64,000 nucleotides of DNA from Paenibacillus planticolens (GCF_013141725.1 NZ_WHNZ01000061.1:248001-312000); one strand, 5' to 3'. Positions 35,097 to 44,602 are shown, numbered from the stretch's first letter. Notes: a model not told the origin generated them from the sequence alone. A program made the numbers and translations.

Positions 35097-36121
35097 GAAT
35101 TCGAGCGATCGTCATTCGGATTTTACGACAGTTTTTCCATGATAAACGGACATTGATGATGATGCTTGTTGCTCCCATGCTCATTCTTTTCATGATGTCT
35201 TTGGTTTTTAACGGCAGCACCTATGTTCCTAAGCTCGGCGCTGTGAATGTCCCTGCTCCGCTCATTCAGAAGCTGCAGGACTTGAATGCGGAAGTCACGG
35301 TCTATACGGCCGAAGAGGCTCAAAAGGAACTCGAAGCTGTCCGGTTAGACGCCGTTATTACGATGAATGGAGCAGCGCCGCAGCTGACGCTTGAAGGCAG
35401 TGACCCCAGCAAAAATAAAGCCGTCTTATTCCTGCTGCAAAAGGCTTTACAAGCTGCAGTCCCGGTCAGTTCTTCTCAGCAAGCACCGGTCATCACCTAT
35501 TTGCACGGTTCAGCCGATATGGCGGCATTTGATAATTTCGGACCTGTTCTTATTGGGTTCTTCGTCTTTTTCTTCGTCTTCCTGCTCTCCGGCGTATCCT
35601 TCTTAAGGGAACGAACCGGCGGAACATTAGAGCGCCTTTTGGCTACGCCGCTGCGCCGCTGGGAAATCGTCGTCGGCTATATTCTTGGCTTCGGCATCTT
35701 CACTATGCTGCAAGCGGCACTTATCGCCTGGTTTTCAACTAGCGTGCTCGGCCTTATGATGGTCGGCTCTTTCTGGTATGTGCTTCTGATTACGGTCCTG
35801 CTTGCGTTAGCGGCGCTATCCCTTGGAACCTTGATCTCCGCTTTCGCCAACAATGAATTCCAAATGATTCAATTCATACCGCTCATTATCGTGCCGCAGG
35901 TGTTCTTCTCAGGCCTTTTCAGCTTAGATACGATGTCTGTATATCTCCGCTGGATCGGAGTCGTCATGCCCTTGAAATACGGCGCAGACGCCCTGCGCAA
36001 TATTATGATTCGCGGAGCCGGATGGGATCGCATTTGGTTAGACATTGTTGTACTCGCAGCGTTCACGTTGATCTTCATGCTCTTGAACATACTGGCACTG
36101 CGGAAGCATCGTAAGATATAA
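35093..36121 (+). CDS. ABC-2 type permease of the TetR-controlled exporter
   Basis: 342 aa. One N-terminal helix (LMMMLVAPMLILFMMSLVF), an external domain to about residue 150, then five helices, with RERTGGTLERLLATPLRRWEIVVGY, the standard ABC-2 coupling segment, at about 180-203. Together with the ATPase it forms an ATP-driven exporter of lipophilic compounds. Confidence 0.92.
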   Translation: MRIRAIVIRILRQFFHDKRTLMMMLVAPMLILFMMSLVFNGSTYVPKLGAVNVPAPLIQKLQDLNAEVTVYTAEEAQKELEAVRLDAVITMNGAAPQLTLEGSDPSKNKAVLFLLQKALQAAVPVSSSQQAPVITYLHGSADMAAFDNFGPVLIGFFVFFFVFLLSGVSFLRERTGGTLERLLATPLRRWEIVVGYILGFGIFTMLQAALIAWFSTSVLGLMMVGSFWYVLLITVLLALAALSLGTLISAFANNEFQMIQFIPLIIVPQVFFSGLFSLDTMSVYLRWIGVVMPLKYGADALRNIMIRGAGWDRIWLDIVVLAAFTLIFMLLNILALRKHRKI

Positions 36122-36160
36122 TAGTTGAATGCGATCAGCTAACCTTAGGAGGTGAATGCA

Positions 36161-36835
36161 TTGTCCGACACCGAGAACGAAATCGAGCCTTGGCTGAAAG
36201 AGCTGCTTCGCTTGAATGACGAAGAAGAGAAAATGACCGGTAAACAAATCAAAATTGTTCAAGCGGCTGTTGAAATTTTCTCCGAAAAAGGATTTGCAGG
36301 CTCCTCAACCAGTGAAATCGCCCAAAAAGCAGGCGTAGCGGAAGGAACGATCTTCCGTCATTATAAAACCAAAAAAGATCTGCTGCTCTCGATCGTCGCT
36401 CCGATGATGACGAGGCTTATCGCTCCTTTTGCCGTGAAAGATTTTACCAAGGTGCTGGAGGCAGATTATCCGACCGCGGAACAATTTCTGCGTGCCATTA
36501 CGGTGAATCGGCTGGAATTTGCCCGCAAGCATTTTCCCGTCATCAAAATTTTCATGCACGAAATCCCTTTCCATACCGAGCTCAGGGAACAATTTAAGCA
36601 TACCGTAGCCGACATGGTGCTGGAAAAAGCGTACAAAGCGATCCGGCATTTTCAAGGAGAGGGGCAGCTTATTGAGATCCCGGCTCCGACCAGTATGCGC
36701 CTCATTGTTTCCAGCATTATTGGCCTGTTGATTACCCAATTTTTATTAGTTCCGGAATCAGAATGGGATGAAGCGAAAGAAATCGATTATACGATTAATT
36801 TCATCATGCACGGTTTAGCCCCACGGGGATCATAA
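36161..36835 (+). CDS. TetR-family repressor
   Basis: 224 aa from TTG 36161; AGGAGGT ends 7 bp upstream, while the GTG at 36152 overlaps it. After an acidic 25-residue N-terminal extension, the helix-turn-helix reads GKQIKIVQAAVEIFSEKGFAGSSTSEIAQKAGVAEGTIFRHYKTKKDLL. The C-terminal ligand domain is helical. Third gene of the exporter operon; likely binds the twin operators at 34269-34349. Confidence 0.93.
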   Translation: MSDTENEIEPWLKELLRLNDEEEKMTGKQIKIVQAAVEIFSEKGFAGSSTSEIAQKAGVAEGTIFRHYKTKKDLLLSIVAPMMTRLIAPFAVKDFTKVLEADYPTAEQFLRAITVNRLEFARKHFPVIKIFMHEIPFHTELREQFKHTVADMVLEKAYKAIRHFQGEGQLIEIPAPTSMRLIVSSIIGLLITQFLLVPESEWDEAKEIDYTINFIMHGLAPRGS

Positions 36836-36845
36836 TCGCCAAAGT

Positions 36846-36897
36846 AAAAAAGCTGTACACCTGTCTTCCTTGTTGGGAAGCGGGTGTACAGCTTTTT
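36846..36897. terminator. Bidirectional terminator
   Basis: AAAAAGCTGTACAC...GTGTACAGCTTTTT between the convergent tetR and MFS genes. Confidence 0.85.
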
Positions 36898-36906
36898 GTA
36901 GTTGTA

Positions 36907-38079
36907 TCAGACCGTTTGCTGCTGCACGCGCGTCTGACGATCGACAAGCATGAAGCGCTGCAGCAGCAGAATCGCTGCCAAGCAGAGCACGCCGCCGATA
37001 ATAAACGGCAAGGAGTGCGCGATGGCGAACACCGCTCCGCCAAGCAGCGGGCCGGCAATACGGCCCAGGCTGTCCATCGAGGAGCTGAGGCCTGTTGCGA
37101 CGCCCTGCCCGACTGTCGTCCGCTGTGTAATCAGCGACGTCACACAAGGACGTATGAGCGCGTTGCCCGCTCCGAATACCGACAGGTAGATCGCGGCGGT
37201 TACTACGCTGCTGGAATACAGCAGCAGGAAGAAGCCCGCCGCCGACAGCAGCAACCCGATGCCGATCACCTTTTGCTCGGCGCCTTGCTTGACCAACCGG
37301 CGTACGACACCGCCTTGGATCAAGGCTCCGACGATGCCGCTGGCAAGGAACATCATCCCGATATCGAATGGCGTCGCGCCGATTTTGTCCATTTGGTAAT
37401 ACTGAAGCGTCGCTTCCAATCCAGCAAGCGTAAATGTAACGAAAAAGGAGAGCACATACAAGTATTTGGAGGCGCCGGAGAACGCCGTCCATCTGGATGG
37501 TGCCTTTTCCTTCACAGAGGATCGCTTATCGGCAGGCAGCGATTCCGTTAGAATAGCGTAAGCAAAGAGGAACGATGCAAAGGCCAGCGCCGACGCGGCA
37601 AAGAAAGGCACATAAGTCCCCCAGCGGCTTAGAATTCCCCCAAGGGCCGGCCCGAAAATAAAGCCTAGACCGATCGACATGCCTACCATCCCCATGCCTT
37701 TTGTCCGGTTCTCGGCCGTTGTAATATCCGCCACGTAAGCGACAGCACAAGCCGTTGCTGCTCCTGAGAATAGACCTCCCAGAATACGGGACACGTACAT
37801 CACCCACAGATGGCCGTTCGCGAATCCGAAAATCAAAAAGGAGATGCAAAAACCAAGAAGGCCTACCAAGATAATGGGTCTGCGTCCGATACGGTCCGAA
37901 ATCCCGCCCCAGATCGGAGACATGAGAAAGGAAGCTGCTGAGTAGACCGATAACAACAGCGCGTTATGGTACTGGGAGCCTGCCCCCTTAACAACCTCCG
38001 GCAGTATGGGGATGATAATGCCAAAACCTACGAAAATGGTCATCAACAACAACATGATGATTCCAATCTGTTTATTCAT
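36907..38079 (-). CDS. MFS efflux transporter, TetA/Blt-like
   Basis: 390 aa, 12 predicted helices. Motif A GGISDRIGRRPIILVG in loop 2-3, motif C-like GLGFIFGPALGGILS in helix 5, IGMMFLASGIVGALIQGGVVRRL in the second half. Drug:H+ antiporter type (DHA1); the substrate is unknown. A second MFS gene lies 33 bp upstream in the same direction, so the two may be co-transcribed. Confidence 0.9.
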   Translation of the reverse strand: MNKQIGIIMLLLMTIFVGFGIIIPILPEVVKGAGSQYHNALLLSVYSAASFLMSPIWGGISDRIGRRPIILVGLLGFCISFLIFGFANGHLWVMYVSRILGGLFSGAATACAVAYVADITTAENRTKGMGMVGMSIGLGFIFGPALGGILSRWGTYVPFFAASALAFASFLFAYAILTESLPADKRSSVKEKAPSRWTAFSGASKYLYVLSFFVTFTLAGLEATLQYYQMDKIGATPFDIGMMFLASGIVGALIQGGVVRRLVKQGAEQKVIGIGLLLSAAGFFLLLYSSSVVTAAIYLSVFGAGNALIRPCVTSLITQRTTVGQGVATGLSSSMDSLGRIAGPLLGGAVFAIAHSLPFIIGGVLCLAAILLLQRFMLVDRQTRVQQQTV

Positions 38080-38112
38080 GATGATTATTATCCTCCAAAC
38101 GAAACGTTTTCC

Positions 38113-39363
38113 TTATCGTATCATACCTTTTTTGGGGATGGAAATGAACATTTGAAGAACAAGCAGAAGCACCAGCACCGCTCCGCTCATCAAAAAAGGC
38201 GCATGATAGCCGTATACGTCCCACAGCTTGCCGGAAACGATCGGCCCGACAATCATGCCCAGCCCCTCTATCGTCAGAAAGAATCCCCATACGGCACCTC
38301 TTTTCTCGGGCGGGATGGCCGAAGCAATCAGCGCATTCCAAGCAGGTATGATGCATGCATAGCCAATTCCAAGCAAGGCAACCAACATATACAGTATGGT
38401 CATTGACTTAGCGAACGTAAACATTAACAGTGCCGCAGCGCTCGTCGTAAAACCGGTGATCAAGAACGGACGTATGCCGCGGCGATCCACCCATTTTCCC
38501 ACCGGCACTAAGCAAATGACCGTCACGGCCCCCCCTGCAACCAAAAACATACTGTAGGCAAACGATGAGAGTTTAAGCACCTCTTTCGCGTACAGGGTAA
38601 GAATAGGTGTCAATATACCAAGTGCAAACGTCTGTGCGAACATAGCTGGAAACATCAGCGGACTAACCGACATAGAGCGTCTTACTTCACTTAGATAGGC
38701 CGAGATTCGCTGCATGAGCGGCGCCGCTGCCCTGCTGCTGTGGGTCAACGCCTTCTCTGCTCCGCCCTGCTCTCTCGAACGCTTTCTCGGAAGCAATAGC
38801 GCCACAATCACCACTATCGTCATACAAGCAATTAATAGACGAAATGCGATCATGTACCGGTTTTCGCCGACAAAGAAATTAATGGCCACCGGCCCGAGTC
38901 CGACCCCCGACAGCCATGCCATGTAGACTACGCTCATGATCGTCGCTTTGCCATCCTCTCCGGCCACTTCGGTCGTTCCTGTAATTACACAGGGCCATAA
39001 CGGAGCCGTGCCAAAGCCGAGCAGCGCGCAGCCGACGATCATCCATATGTATTGGGATGTCGTGGCCATGAGGACCACCGAGATAAAGGTCAAAAGCACT
39101 CCTGTGAGCATCGTCGTACGATACCCTAGCTTGTCTATGATCCAGCCGACAGGTGTGCGCAGCACGTTATCGCCTATATACTGAGCCGCAAGTGTCCAGC
39201 CAATAATAAACGCCGACGCACCGAGCACTGTTTTCATATATACCGGCAATATCGTAATCAGCAGAGCGCCCTTCACAAATTCGACGATAAACATAATAAT
39301 TAACAATTCGATCACAAATGGGGAAAATAGCCGGTTTTTCCGCCATTTTTGCATCAAACTCAT
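38113..39363 (-). CDS. MFS transporter
   Basis: 416 aa, 12 predicted helices. Loop 2-3 reads PVGWIIDKLGYRTTMLTG, a degenerate motif A; CVITGTTEVAGEDGKATIMSVVYMAW and VGLGPVAINFFVGEN follow, and the second half has GKWVDRRGIRPFLITGF. A central 35-residue charged loop (KRSREQGGAEKAL) separates the halves. Substrate unknown. Confidence 0.88.
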   Translation of the reverse strand: MSLMQKWRKNRLFSPFVIELLIIMFIVEFVKGALLITILPVYMKTVLGASAFIIGWTLAAQYIGDNVLRTPVGWIIDKLGYRTTMLTGVLLTFISVVLMATTSQYIWMIVGCALLGFGTAPLWPCVITGTTEVAGEDGKATIMSVVYMAWLSGVGLGPVAINFFVGENRYMIAFRLLIACMTIVVIVALLLPRKRSREQGGAEKALTHSSRAAAPLMQRISAYLSEVRRSMSVSPLMFPAMFAQTFALGILTPILTLYAKEVLKLSSFAYSMFLVAGGAVTVICLVPVGKWVDRRGIRPFLITGFTTSAAALLMFTFAKSMTILYMLVALLGIGYACIIPAWNALIASAIPPEKRGAVWGFFLTIEGLGMIVGPIVSGKLWDVYGYHAPFLMSGAVLVLLLVLQMFISIPKKGMIR

Positions 39364-39446
39364 ATCATTTCTCCTTATTTAGCCGTATTTTAACAAGTGC
39401 TGTTAGTTTTTCCCCAATTGGCACAAACTATTTTCAAAAAATTAGC

Positions 39447-39474
39447 TTGCATGAAATCTCTAGTTTGATATACT
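39447..39474 (+). promoter_or_regulatory. Candidate sigma-A promoter for the SpeA-type decarboxylase
   Basis: TTGCAT (39447-39452), 16-bp spacer, TATACT (39469-39474), 60 bp before the GTG start. Confidence 0.55.
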
Positions 39475-39533
39475 CATTTTGTTTGTTGCAACTTTCGACA
39501 AGCAATCCACGATAGAAGGGAAGCGATAATCAG

Positions 39534-41003
39534 GTGGATCATACCCGTACCCCCCTGTTCCACGCATTGCTTAAGCATGCTGAAAGAAATCCGATTCAGT
39601 TTCACATTCCTGGCCATAAAAAAGGAGTCGGCATGGACCCGGAGTTTCGTTCCTTTATTGGGGACAATGCCCTGTCCATCGACCTCATCAATATAGCACC
39701 GCTGGATGACCTCCATCAACCGATGGGTGTCATTGAGGAAGCCCAGAAGCTTGCTGCGGACGCCTATGGTGCCGATCATACGTTCTTCTCGGTACAAGGA
39801 ACGAGCGGAGCCATCATGACGATGATTATGACGGTCTGTTCGGAAGGCGATAAAATTATCGTCCCGCGAAATGTACATAAATCCGTCTTGGCCGCCATTA
39901 TTTTCGTAGGCGCAAAGCCTGTGTTTATTCAACCTGCACGCGACAAAAACTTAGGTATCGATCACGGTATTCCGACTCGTTCGGTCCGCCGAGCGCTGGA
40001 GAAACATCCTGACGCTAAAGCCGTTCTGGTGATCAACCCGACCTACTACGGCGTATGCACTAACCTGAAAGAGATCGTTGACCTGGTACACAGCTACAAC
40101 ATGCCGGTCCTCGTCGATGAAGCGCATGGCGTGCTCATTCATTTCCATGACAAGCTGCCGATGTCTGCGATGGAGGCCGGCGCTGATATGGCTGCAACGA
40201 GCGTTCATAAGCTCGGAGGTTCCATGACGCAAAGCTCGGTCCTTAACGTGAAAGGCAACCGCGTAAATCCGAAGCGGATCCAAACGATTATTTCAATGCT
40301 TACGACAACTTCTACGTCCTATATTTTGCTAGCTTCGCTAGATACCGCTCGCAGACATTTGGCGTTGAACGGGTATGAAATGGCGGAGCGCACAATTGCG
40401 CTTGCGCAGTATACCAGAAAGCAAATCAATGAAATTTCAAACCTTTACTGCTTTGGGGAAGAGATTTTGGGAGAAGAAGCTACTTATACTTACGATCCTA
40501 CCAAAATATGCGTTCATGTGCGCAAGCTAGGCATCACAGGCTTTGAAGTCGAGAATTGGCTGCGCGAGCATTACAATATTGAAGTCGAAATGAGCGACAT
40601 GTACAACATCCTGTGCCTCGTTACGCCGGGAGACACGCAAGAGAACGTTGAGGTTTTACTCGAAGCTCTGCGCGAACTCTCCCACATGAATGACGATGTT
40701 GTCGAGGTGAAAGAGGTCGTCATTAAAGTGCCTGCGATCCCTCAATTAACACTGACGCCAAGGGATGCTTTCTATGGCGAAACGGAAGTATTGCCGTTCA
40801 AAGATTCCGCTGACCGCATTATTGCCGAATTCATCTATGTGTATCCGCCGGGAATTCCTATTCTGCTTCCGGGTGAAGTCATCACACAAGAGCTTATTGA
40901 CTACATTGTCGAGCATGTGGAGGTCGGGCTTCCTGTCAAAGGGCCTGAGGACCGCAGCGTTCAAAATGTCAAAGTCATCGTCGAAACGCAAGCGATTTTC
41001 TAG
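39534..41003 (+). CDS. speA: PLP-dependent Arg/Lys/Orn decarboxylase, SpeA type
   Basis: 489 aa from GTG 39534, the same size as Bacillus SpeA (arginine decarboxylase, 490 aa). Fold-type I decarboxylase: FHIPGHKKGVGMDPEF at the N-terminus, VQGTSGAIMTM, VLVDEAHGVLIHF with the PLP Asp, SVHKLGGSMTQSSVL with the Schiff-base Lys at about 230, and a C-terminal domain with YPPGIPILLPGE. It makes agmatine or cadaverine for polyamine synthesis; exact substrate by similarity only. Confidence 0.9.
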   Translation: MDHTRTPLFHALLKHAERNPIQFHIPGHKKGVGMDPEFRSFIGDNALSIDLINIAPLDDLHQPMGVIEEAQKLAADAYGADHTFFSVQGTSGAIMTMIMTVCSEGDKIIVPRNVHKSVLAAIIFVGAKPVFIQPARDKNLGIDHGIPTRSVRRALEKHPDAKAVLVINPTYYGVCTNLKEIVDLVHSYNMPVLVDEAHGVLIHFHDKLPMSAMEAGADMAATSVHKLGGSMTQSSVLNVKGNRVNPKRIQTIISMLTTTSTSYILLASLDTARRHLALNGYEMAERTIALAQYTRKQINEISNLYCFGEEILGEEATYTYDPTKICVHVRKLGITGFEVENWLREHYNIEVEMSDMYNILCLVTPGDTQENVEVLLEALRELSHMNDDVVEVKEVVIKVPAIPQLTLTPRDAFYGETEVLPFKDSADRIIAEFIYVYPPGIPILLPGEVITQELIDYIVEHVEVGLPVKGPEDRSVQNVKVIVETQAIF

Positions 41004-41025
41004 ACACCCGTCATTCAGGTATATA

Positions 41026-41054
41026 TTGTAAAACCGTTTACATGATGCTATGAT
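41026..41054 (+). promoter_or_regulatory. Promoter overlapped by a palindrome (cre-like)
   Basis: TTGTAA (41026-41031), 17-bp spacer, TATGAT (41049-41054). TGTAAAACCGTTTACA at 41027-41042 is an inverted repeat (arms TGTAAA/TTTACA) resembling a loosened CcpA cre site and covering the -35 region. Confidence 0.5.
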
Positions 41055-41088
41055 GTTGGTGATGTTTAGCGAATGAGGTGAACAAGGA

Positions 41089-41508
41089 ATGGCTCAAAGC
41101 GCTTATATTAAATTCGTAACAGGCTCCCAAGTATCCGCACTCACCTTGGATGAACTCAAGGAAAAGCTTTTGCATTACCGTGATCAGCTCAGTCTGACAG
41201 CCAAGCAGCTTGGCTGGGAGTATGACGAGGCCGGATTCCCCTACACCATTGAGACGAAGCCGGAAGGCGAAGGCAAATGGTTCTATCTGAAAGGTATCAA
41301 TCCTTTATACAAATATATCGTGATTGGTGTCGGCAGCGAGAAGAATCAAGAGGAAGACCGGCATTATGTCCAAGTCGTATTACCCGACGACGCCACACAT
41401 GGCGACAAGAGCAAAGGCAACGAATTCTGCAAATACCTTGGCAAACTGCTGAAAGCTGAACTTCATCTATTCAACGGCAGAATCATGTACTTTAATCCTC
41501 GTAAATGA
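41089..41508 (+). CDS. DUF1885 family protein
   Basis: 139 aa. Matches the family pattern: SAYIKFVTGSQVSALTLDELKEKLLHYRDQL start, KYIVIGVGSEKN in the middle, HYVQVVLPDDATHGDKSKGNEFCKYLGKLLKAELHLFNGRIMYF end. Bacillales-specific, function unknown. Monocistronic: own promoter and terminator. Confidence 0.88.
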   Translation: MAQSAYIKFVTGSQVSALTLDELKEKLLHYRDQLSLTAKQLGWEYDEAGFPYTIETKPEGEGKWFYLKGINPLYKYIVIGVGSEKNQEEDRHYVQVVLPDDATHGDKSKGNEFCKYLGKLLKAELHLFNGRIMYFNPRK

Positions 41509-41525
41509 AAATGAATTCTTACACG

Positions 41526-41576
41526 AATGGGCTGTCCCGGAGGTTTTTTCCAAACTTCCAGGACAGCCCCATTTTA
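41526..41576. terminator. Terminator after the DUF1885 gene
   Basis: AATGGGCTGTCC...GGACAGCCCCATT followed by TTAT. Confidence 0.75.
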
Positions 41577-41593
41577 TACGACCAACAATTAGC

Positions 41594-41643
41594 GAAGGGC
41601 TGCCCCTCTAGTAGATTACCTACTGGATGGGCAGCCCTTCTTA
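41594..41643. terminator. Long hairpin before the DUF1292 3' end
   Basis: GAAGGGCTGCCCC...GGGCAGCCCTTC with a second inner stem (CTAGTAG/CTACTGG). It lacks a clean U-run on either strand, so termination is probable but not certain. Confidence 0.55.
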
Positions 41644-41653
41644 TGTATAGCTC

Positions 41654-41965
41654 TTATTCTTCGCCGTCTTGAGCTACGATCTCATTGTAAATGGTCACTA
41701 CGCGTTCCCATTCTTCTTCATCCTCAATGTTGACTAGGAAAGCATCGTCGCCATCTTCTTCAACACGGAAAATAACGCCGTCCGCTTCAGGGTCATTGCG
41801 ATCAAGCAATACAGCATATGCTTGCTCTTGAGATTGGAAGGTATACACCATAACCATCTCGTGCTCTTCACCGTTCTCGTCCGTTACGATAAAAACATCT
41901 TCCCCATGCTCGTGATCGTGGTCACAGTCCGGGCCGTGTACATGATCGTGCTTCTCATCGCTCAC
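41654..41965 (-). CDS. DUF1292 family protein with His/Asp-rich N-terminus
   Basis: 103 aa. Residues 4-22 alternate His and Asp (DEKHDHVHGPDCDHDHEHGED), then the DUF1292 fold: FIVTDENGEEHEMVMVYTFQSQEQAYAVLL, VIFRVEEDGDDAFLVNIEDEEEWERV. Very acidic overall. DUF1292 proteins (YrzB-like) are cytosolic and of unknown role; the His-rich head could bind metal, which is inference. Confidence 0.88.
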   Translation of the reverse strand: MSDEKHDHVHGPDCDHDHEHGEDVFIVTDENGEEHEMVMVYTFQSQEQAYAVLLDRNDPEADGVIFRVEEDGDDAFLVNIEDEEEWERVVTIYNEIVAQDGEE

Positions 41966-42056
41966 AGGCAGAACCTCATTTCGTCGAATAATTAGTTACG
42001 TCATTATCCTATCATTTTCATATTCAGAGGTCAAACCACATTCTAATAAGCTTATC

Positions 42057-42677
42057 CTATTCTGATTGGATCTGCTTCTCGGAAACGACGGAATAATCAC
42101 TGGCTCCATCCTGCTTCATCGCAAATTTAACGACATAGGTACCGGCCTCGTCAAAAGAAACGCCGTACAAAGGCACCTTTAGCCAAAAAGACTGCTTCGA
42201 CTCCGTAATGGATTTCACAACAGGTGTAACGACGCTCTTCCCGCTTGGCGATATGATCGAAACTCTCACCGAATTAATGTTAGTCTTCAAATTATCCACT
42301 TGCGCAAATACGATAAAGTCCGCTAGCTTGCCTTTCTCAACGACGCCGAACGGAACGATGGCAGAGTCTTTACGCACCTCCGTCGTGAAGAACAAGTGCA
42401 CGTTCGGTTTGTATACGTAAGCGGTCTTGTTGGAATTATCCCATTTCACCAACGCTTGCAGGGCATCGCTTACAGCGCGTAAAGGCAATACCGTACTCCC
42501 CTCGACGATAAGTGGCGGAACATCGGAATCACCGAACTCCGACGTCGTATCGTTGACAACCAGACGGGCAACGTTGAATCCCTTAAAATCCCCCCATATC
42601 GACGAGGCCACCACTGCAGCCGTGCTTAGAACAAAAAACACCAGCATCAACGTGAATATCCGCTGAACTACTTTCAT
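42057..42677 (-). CDS. Exported protein with copper-amine-oxidase N-terminal (stalk) domain
   Basis: 206 aa. Signal/anchor helix VVQRIFTLMLVFFVLSTAAVVASSIW, then a stalk domain (VPPLIVEGSTVLPLRAVSDALQALVKWDNSNKTAYVY, about 55-92) and a C-terminal beta-rich domain with FIVFAQVDNLKTNINSVRVSIISPSGK that looks like an Ig-type fold. Second such protein in the window. Function unknown. Confidence 0.83.
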   Translation of the reverse strand: MKVVQRIFTLMLVFFVLSTAAVVASSIWGDFKGFNVARLVVNDTTSEFGDSDVPPLIVEGSTVLPLRAVSDALQALVKWDNSNKTAYVYKPNVHLFFTTEVRKDSAIVPFGVVEKGKLADFIVFAQVDNLKTNINSVRVSIISPSGKSVVTPVVKSITESKQSFWLKVPLYGVSFDEAGTYVVKFAMKQDGASDYSVVSEKQIQSE

Positions 42678-42758
42678 CTTAAATAACCTCCAGCTCTCGT
42701 TAGTAATCTTTATGTCTGCATCTTTATACTCCGAAGGTACAGAAGAGTTGCGATGATT

Positions 42759-43652
42759 TTATAATTTTGATAAAAAAGCTAGAACGCGTTGGATGTACGC
42801 CTCCGGCTGCATTTGGTAGGAACCGACATGCCCCGCTTTTTGGGTAACCCACAGCTCAAAAGCGTCCGGATGACGGCTCCACATCCCTTCGCTATTGGAC
42901 CAAGGGATCGCGCTATCGTCCCGGCTATGTATAAATAGTATCGGTCTGGGATAAATACGATCGACTGCGGCAAGCGCATCCACTTGCTTCGGATTAACCC
43001 CGATCAACCGTGGCAAAATGCCCAGAATCAAGGGAGTGAACGGAAACCGCGGCAATTTGGACCATACCGGCAGGTTATCTCTTAAATAAGGGCTCAGCTG
43101 GCTGAAAGCACTGTCAGTAATAACTCCCGAAACGGAGGACTCTTCGGCTGCTGCCAAGAGCGATGTGCTGCCCCCCATCGAAAAGCCAAATAAGCAAATT
43201 TTACTCGGCGCATGCTCCTGCACCCAACGGATGGCTCCAAGGATATCCTGCTTCTCCAAATAGCCGACGGTTGTCAAATTGCCTTGCGAATTGCCGGAAT
43301 TGCGGAAATCAAACATGAGCACATGATAGCCCTCATCTACGATTGACTTGGCTAACGCTAGTGCCGGAAGTCCCTTCTCCAACCGGGTTCCGGCATATCC
43401 ATGGGACATAATCACCGTCACGGCAAGCTCGCCAACACCCGCCGAAGACGATTGAAAAAACCATCCCTCCAGCGCAACATCATCCGACAGGCTGGTGAAT
43501 GTAATATCCTGCTTCAGCAAGCCGTATTGCTCCGGAGACTCATCGACGATCTTGCGTTTCGGATGGGTTAACTGCCAACCTACATAGGTAGCTATACCTA
43601 CTAAAATCAAACCGACCAGCACAATCAGCGTTCCAATTATGATCCAAATCAT
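42759..43652 (-). CDS. Membrane-anchored alpha/beta hydrolase
   Basis: 297 aa from ATG 43652 (AAGGTG 12 bp upstream). One N-terminal helix (IWIIIGTLIVLVGLILVGIATYVGW), then a hydrolase fold: VIMSHGYAGTRLEKG, nucleophile elbow LFGFSMGGSTSLL, FIHSRDDSAIPWSNS with the catalytic Asp, and GHVGSYQMQPE with the His. Resembles the YfhR/bem46 type. Substrate unknown. Confidence 0.88.
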   Translation of the reverse strand: MIWIIIGTLIVLVGLILVGIATYVGWQLTHPKRKIVDESPEQYGLLKQDITFTSLSDDVALEGWFFQSSSAGVGELAVTVIMSHGYAGTRLEKGLPALALAKSIVDEGYHVLMFDFRNSGNSQGNLTTVGYLEKQDILGAIRWVQEHAPSKICLFGFSMGGSTSLLAAAEESSVSGVITDSAFSQLSPYLRDNLPVWSKLPRFPFTPLILGILPRLIGVNPKQVDALAAVDRIYPRPILFIHSRDDSAIPWSNSEGMWSRHPDAFELWVTQKAGHVGSYQMQPEAYIQRVLAFLSKL

Positions 43653-43798
43653 CGCAATTATCATCACCTTCAGGATAAAGAAATTAGTTAAACATCGGGC
43701 TATAGGCTTTCCAGGCAAGCATATAAAGGTTGAAATCGGGCAACCACCCATGCTACATTAGAAAAAGATGGTTTTTGTCGAAAAATGGGGGCAGCTGA

Positions 43799-44551
43799 AT
43801 GAGTTTGCAAATTCAAATGTTGGGAACCGGCAGTGCTTTTGCCAAAACATTTTATAATACAAGCGCATTAATCCGTTCAAATGGGATGAACATCCTCATC
43901 GACTGCGGGCTAACGACGCCAAAATCACTTTACGACATCCACATGAAGCCAGACCAAATCGATGGTATTGTCATTTCACATATTCACGCCGATCATGTCG
44001 GCGGCCTGGAAGAAATCGCTTTTCGATTATTATATGAAAGCAATCAGAAGAAAACAAAGCTTTTCCTTACGAAAGCGATTGCCGACATACTGTGGGAAAA
44101 CACCCTGAGAGGCGGCATGTATAATCCGGAAGAAGGTTACTATTCCCTCGAGGATTATTTTGATGTCAACGTGATGGAGGAGCGAGAGCCTTTTGAAATC
44201 GGTCCGGGTCTCTCCGTTGAATTCATACCCACCCTTCATATTCCCCGCAAACCCAACTACTCGCTGTTTATCAACGACCGCATCTTCTATAGTGCGGATA
44301 TCCGCTTCAATAAGGATTTGCTTATTCACGAAGTCGTTGATAAAAGAAACTGTCATACGATCTTTCACGATTGTCAATTAAGCGGCCAAGGCTTCATCCA
44401 TGCAACGCTGGGCGAATTGCTTACATTACCTGAGCATATTCAGCAGCGAATGTATCTCATGCATTATGCTGACAATATGGGTGAATTCATCGGTAAAACC
44501 GGCAGCATGAAATTTGTCCACCAGCACCAAGTCATAGAATTTCCAGAATAA
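43799..44551 (+). CDS. MBL-fold metallo-hydrolase, RNase Z-like
   Basis: 250 aa. LGTGSAFAKTFYNTSALI start, metal-binding HIHADHVGG, YSADIRFN in place of the usual Asp ligand loop, HDCQLSGQGFIHATLGEL, and final MHYADNM. Two-metal hydrolase of the beta-lactamase superfamily; the RNase Z/arylsulfatase branch by its start motif. Substrate not determinable. Confidence 0.88.
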   Translation: MSLQIQMLGTGSAFAKTFYNTSALIRSNGMNILIDCGLTTPKSLYDIHMKPDQIDGIVISHIHADHVGGLEEIAFRLLYESNQKKTKLFLTKAIADILWENTLRGGMYNPEEGYYSLEDYFDVNVMEEREPFEIGPGLSVEFIPTLHIPRKPNYSLFINDRIFYSADIRFNKDLLIHEVVDKRNCHTIFHDCQLSGQGFIHATLGELLTLPEHIQQRMYLMHYADNMGEFIGKTGSMKFVHQHQVIEFPE

Positions 44552-44560
44552 TGATCATCT

Positions 44561-44602
44561 TAAGAACCTGAGGGATTCACACTCCAGATAGGTTCTTTTT
44601 TC
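44561..44602 (+). terminator. Terminator after the MBL-fold gene
   Basis: AAGAACCT...AGGTTCTTTTTT. Confidence 0.8.
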
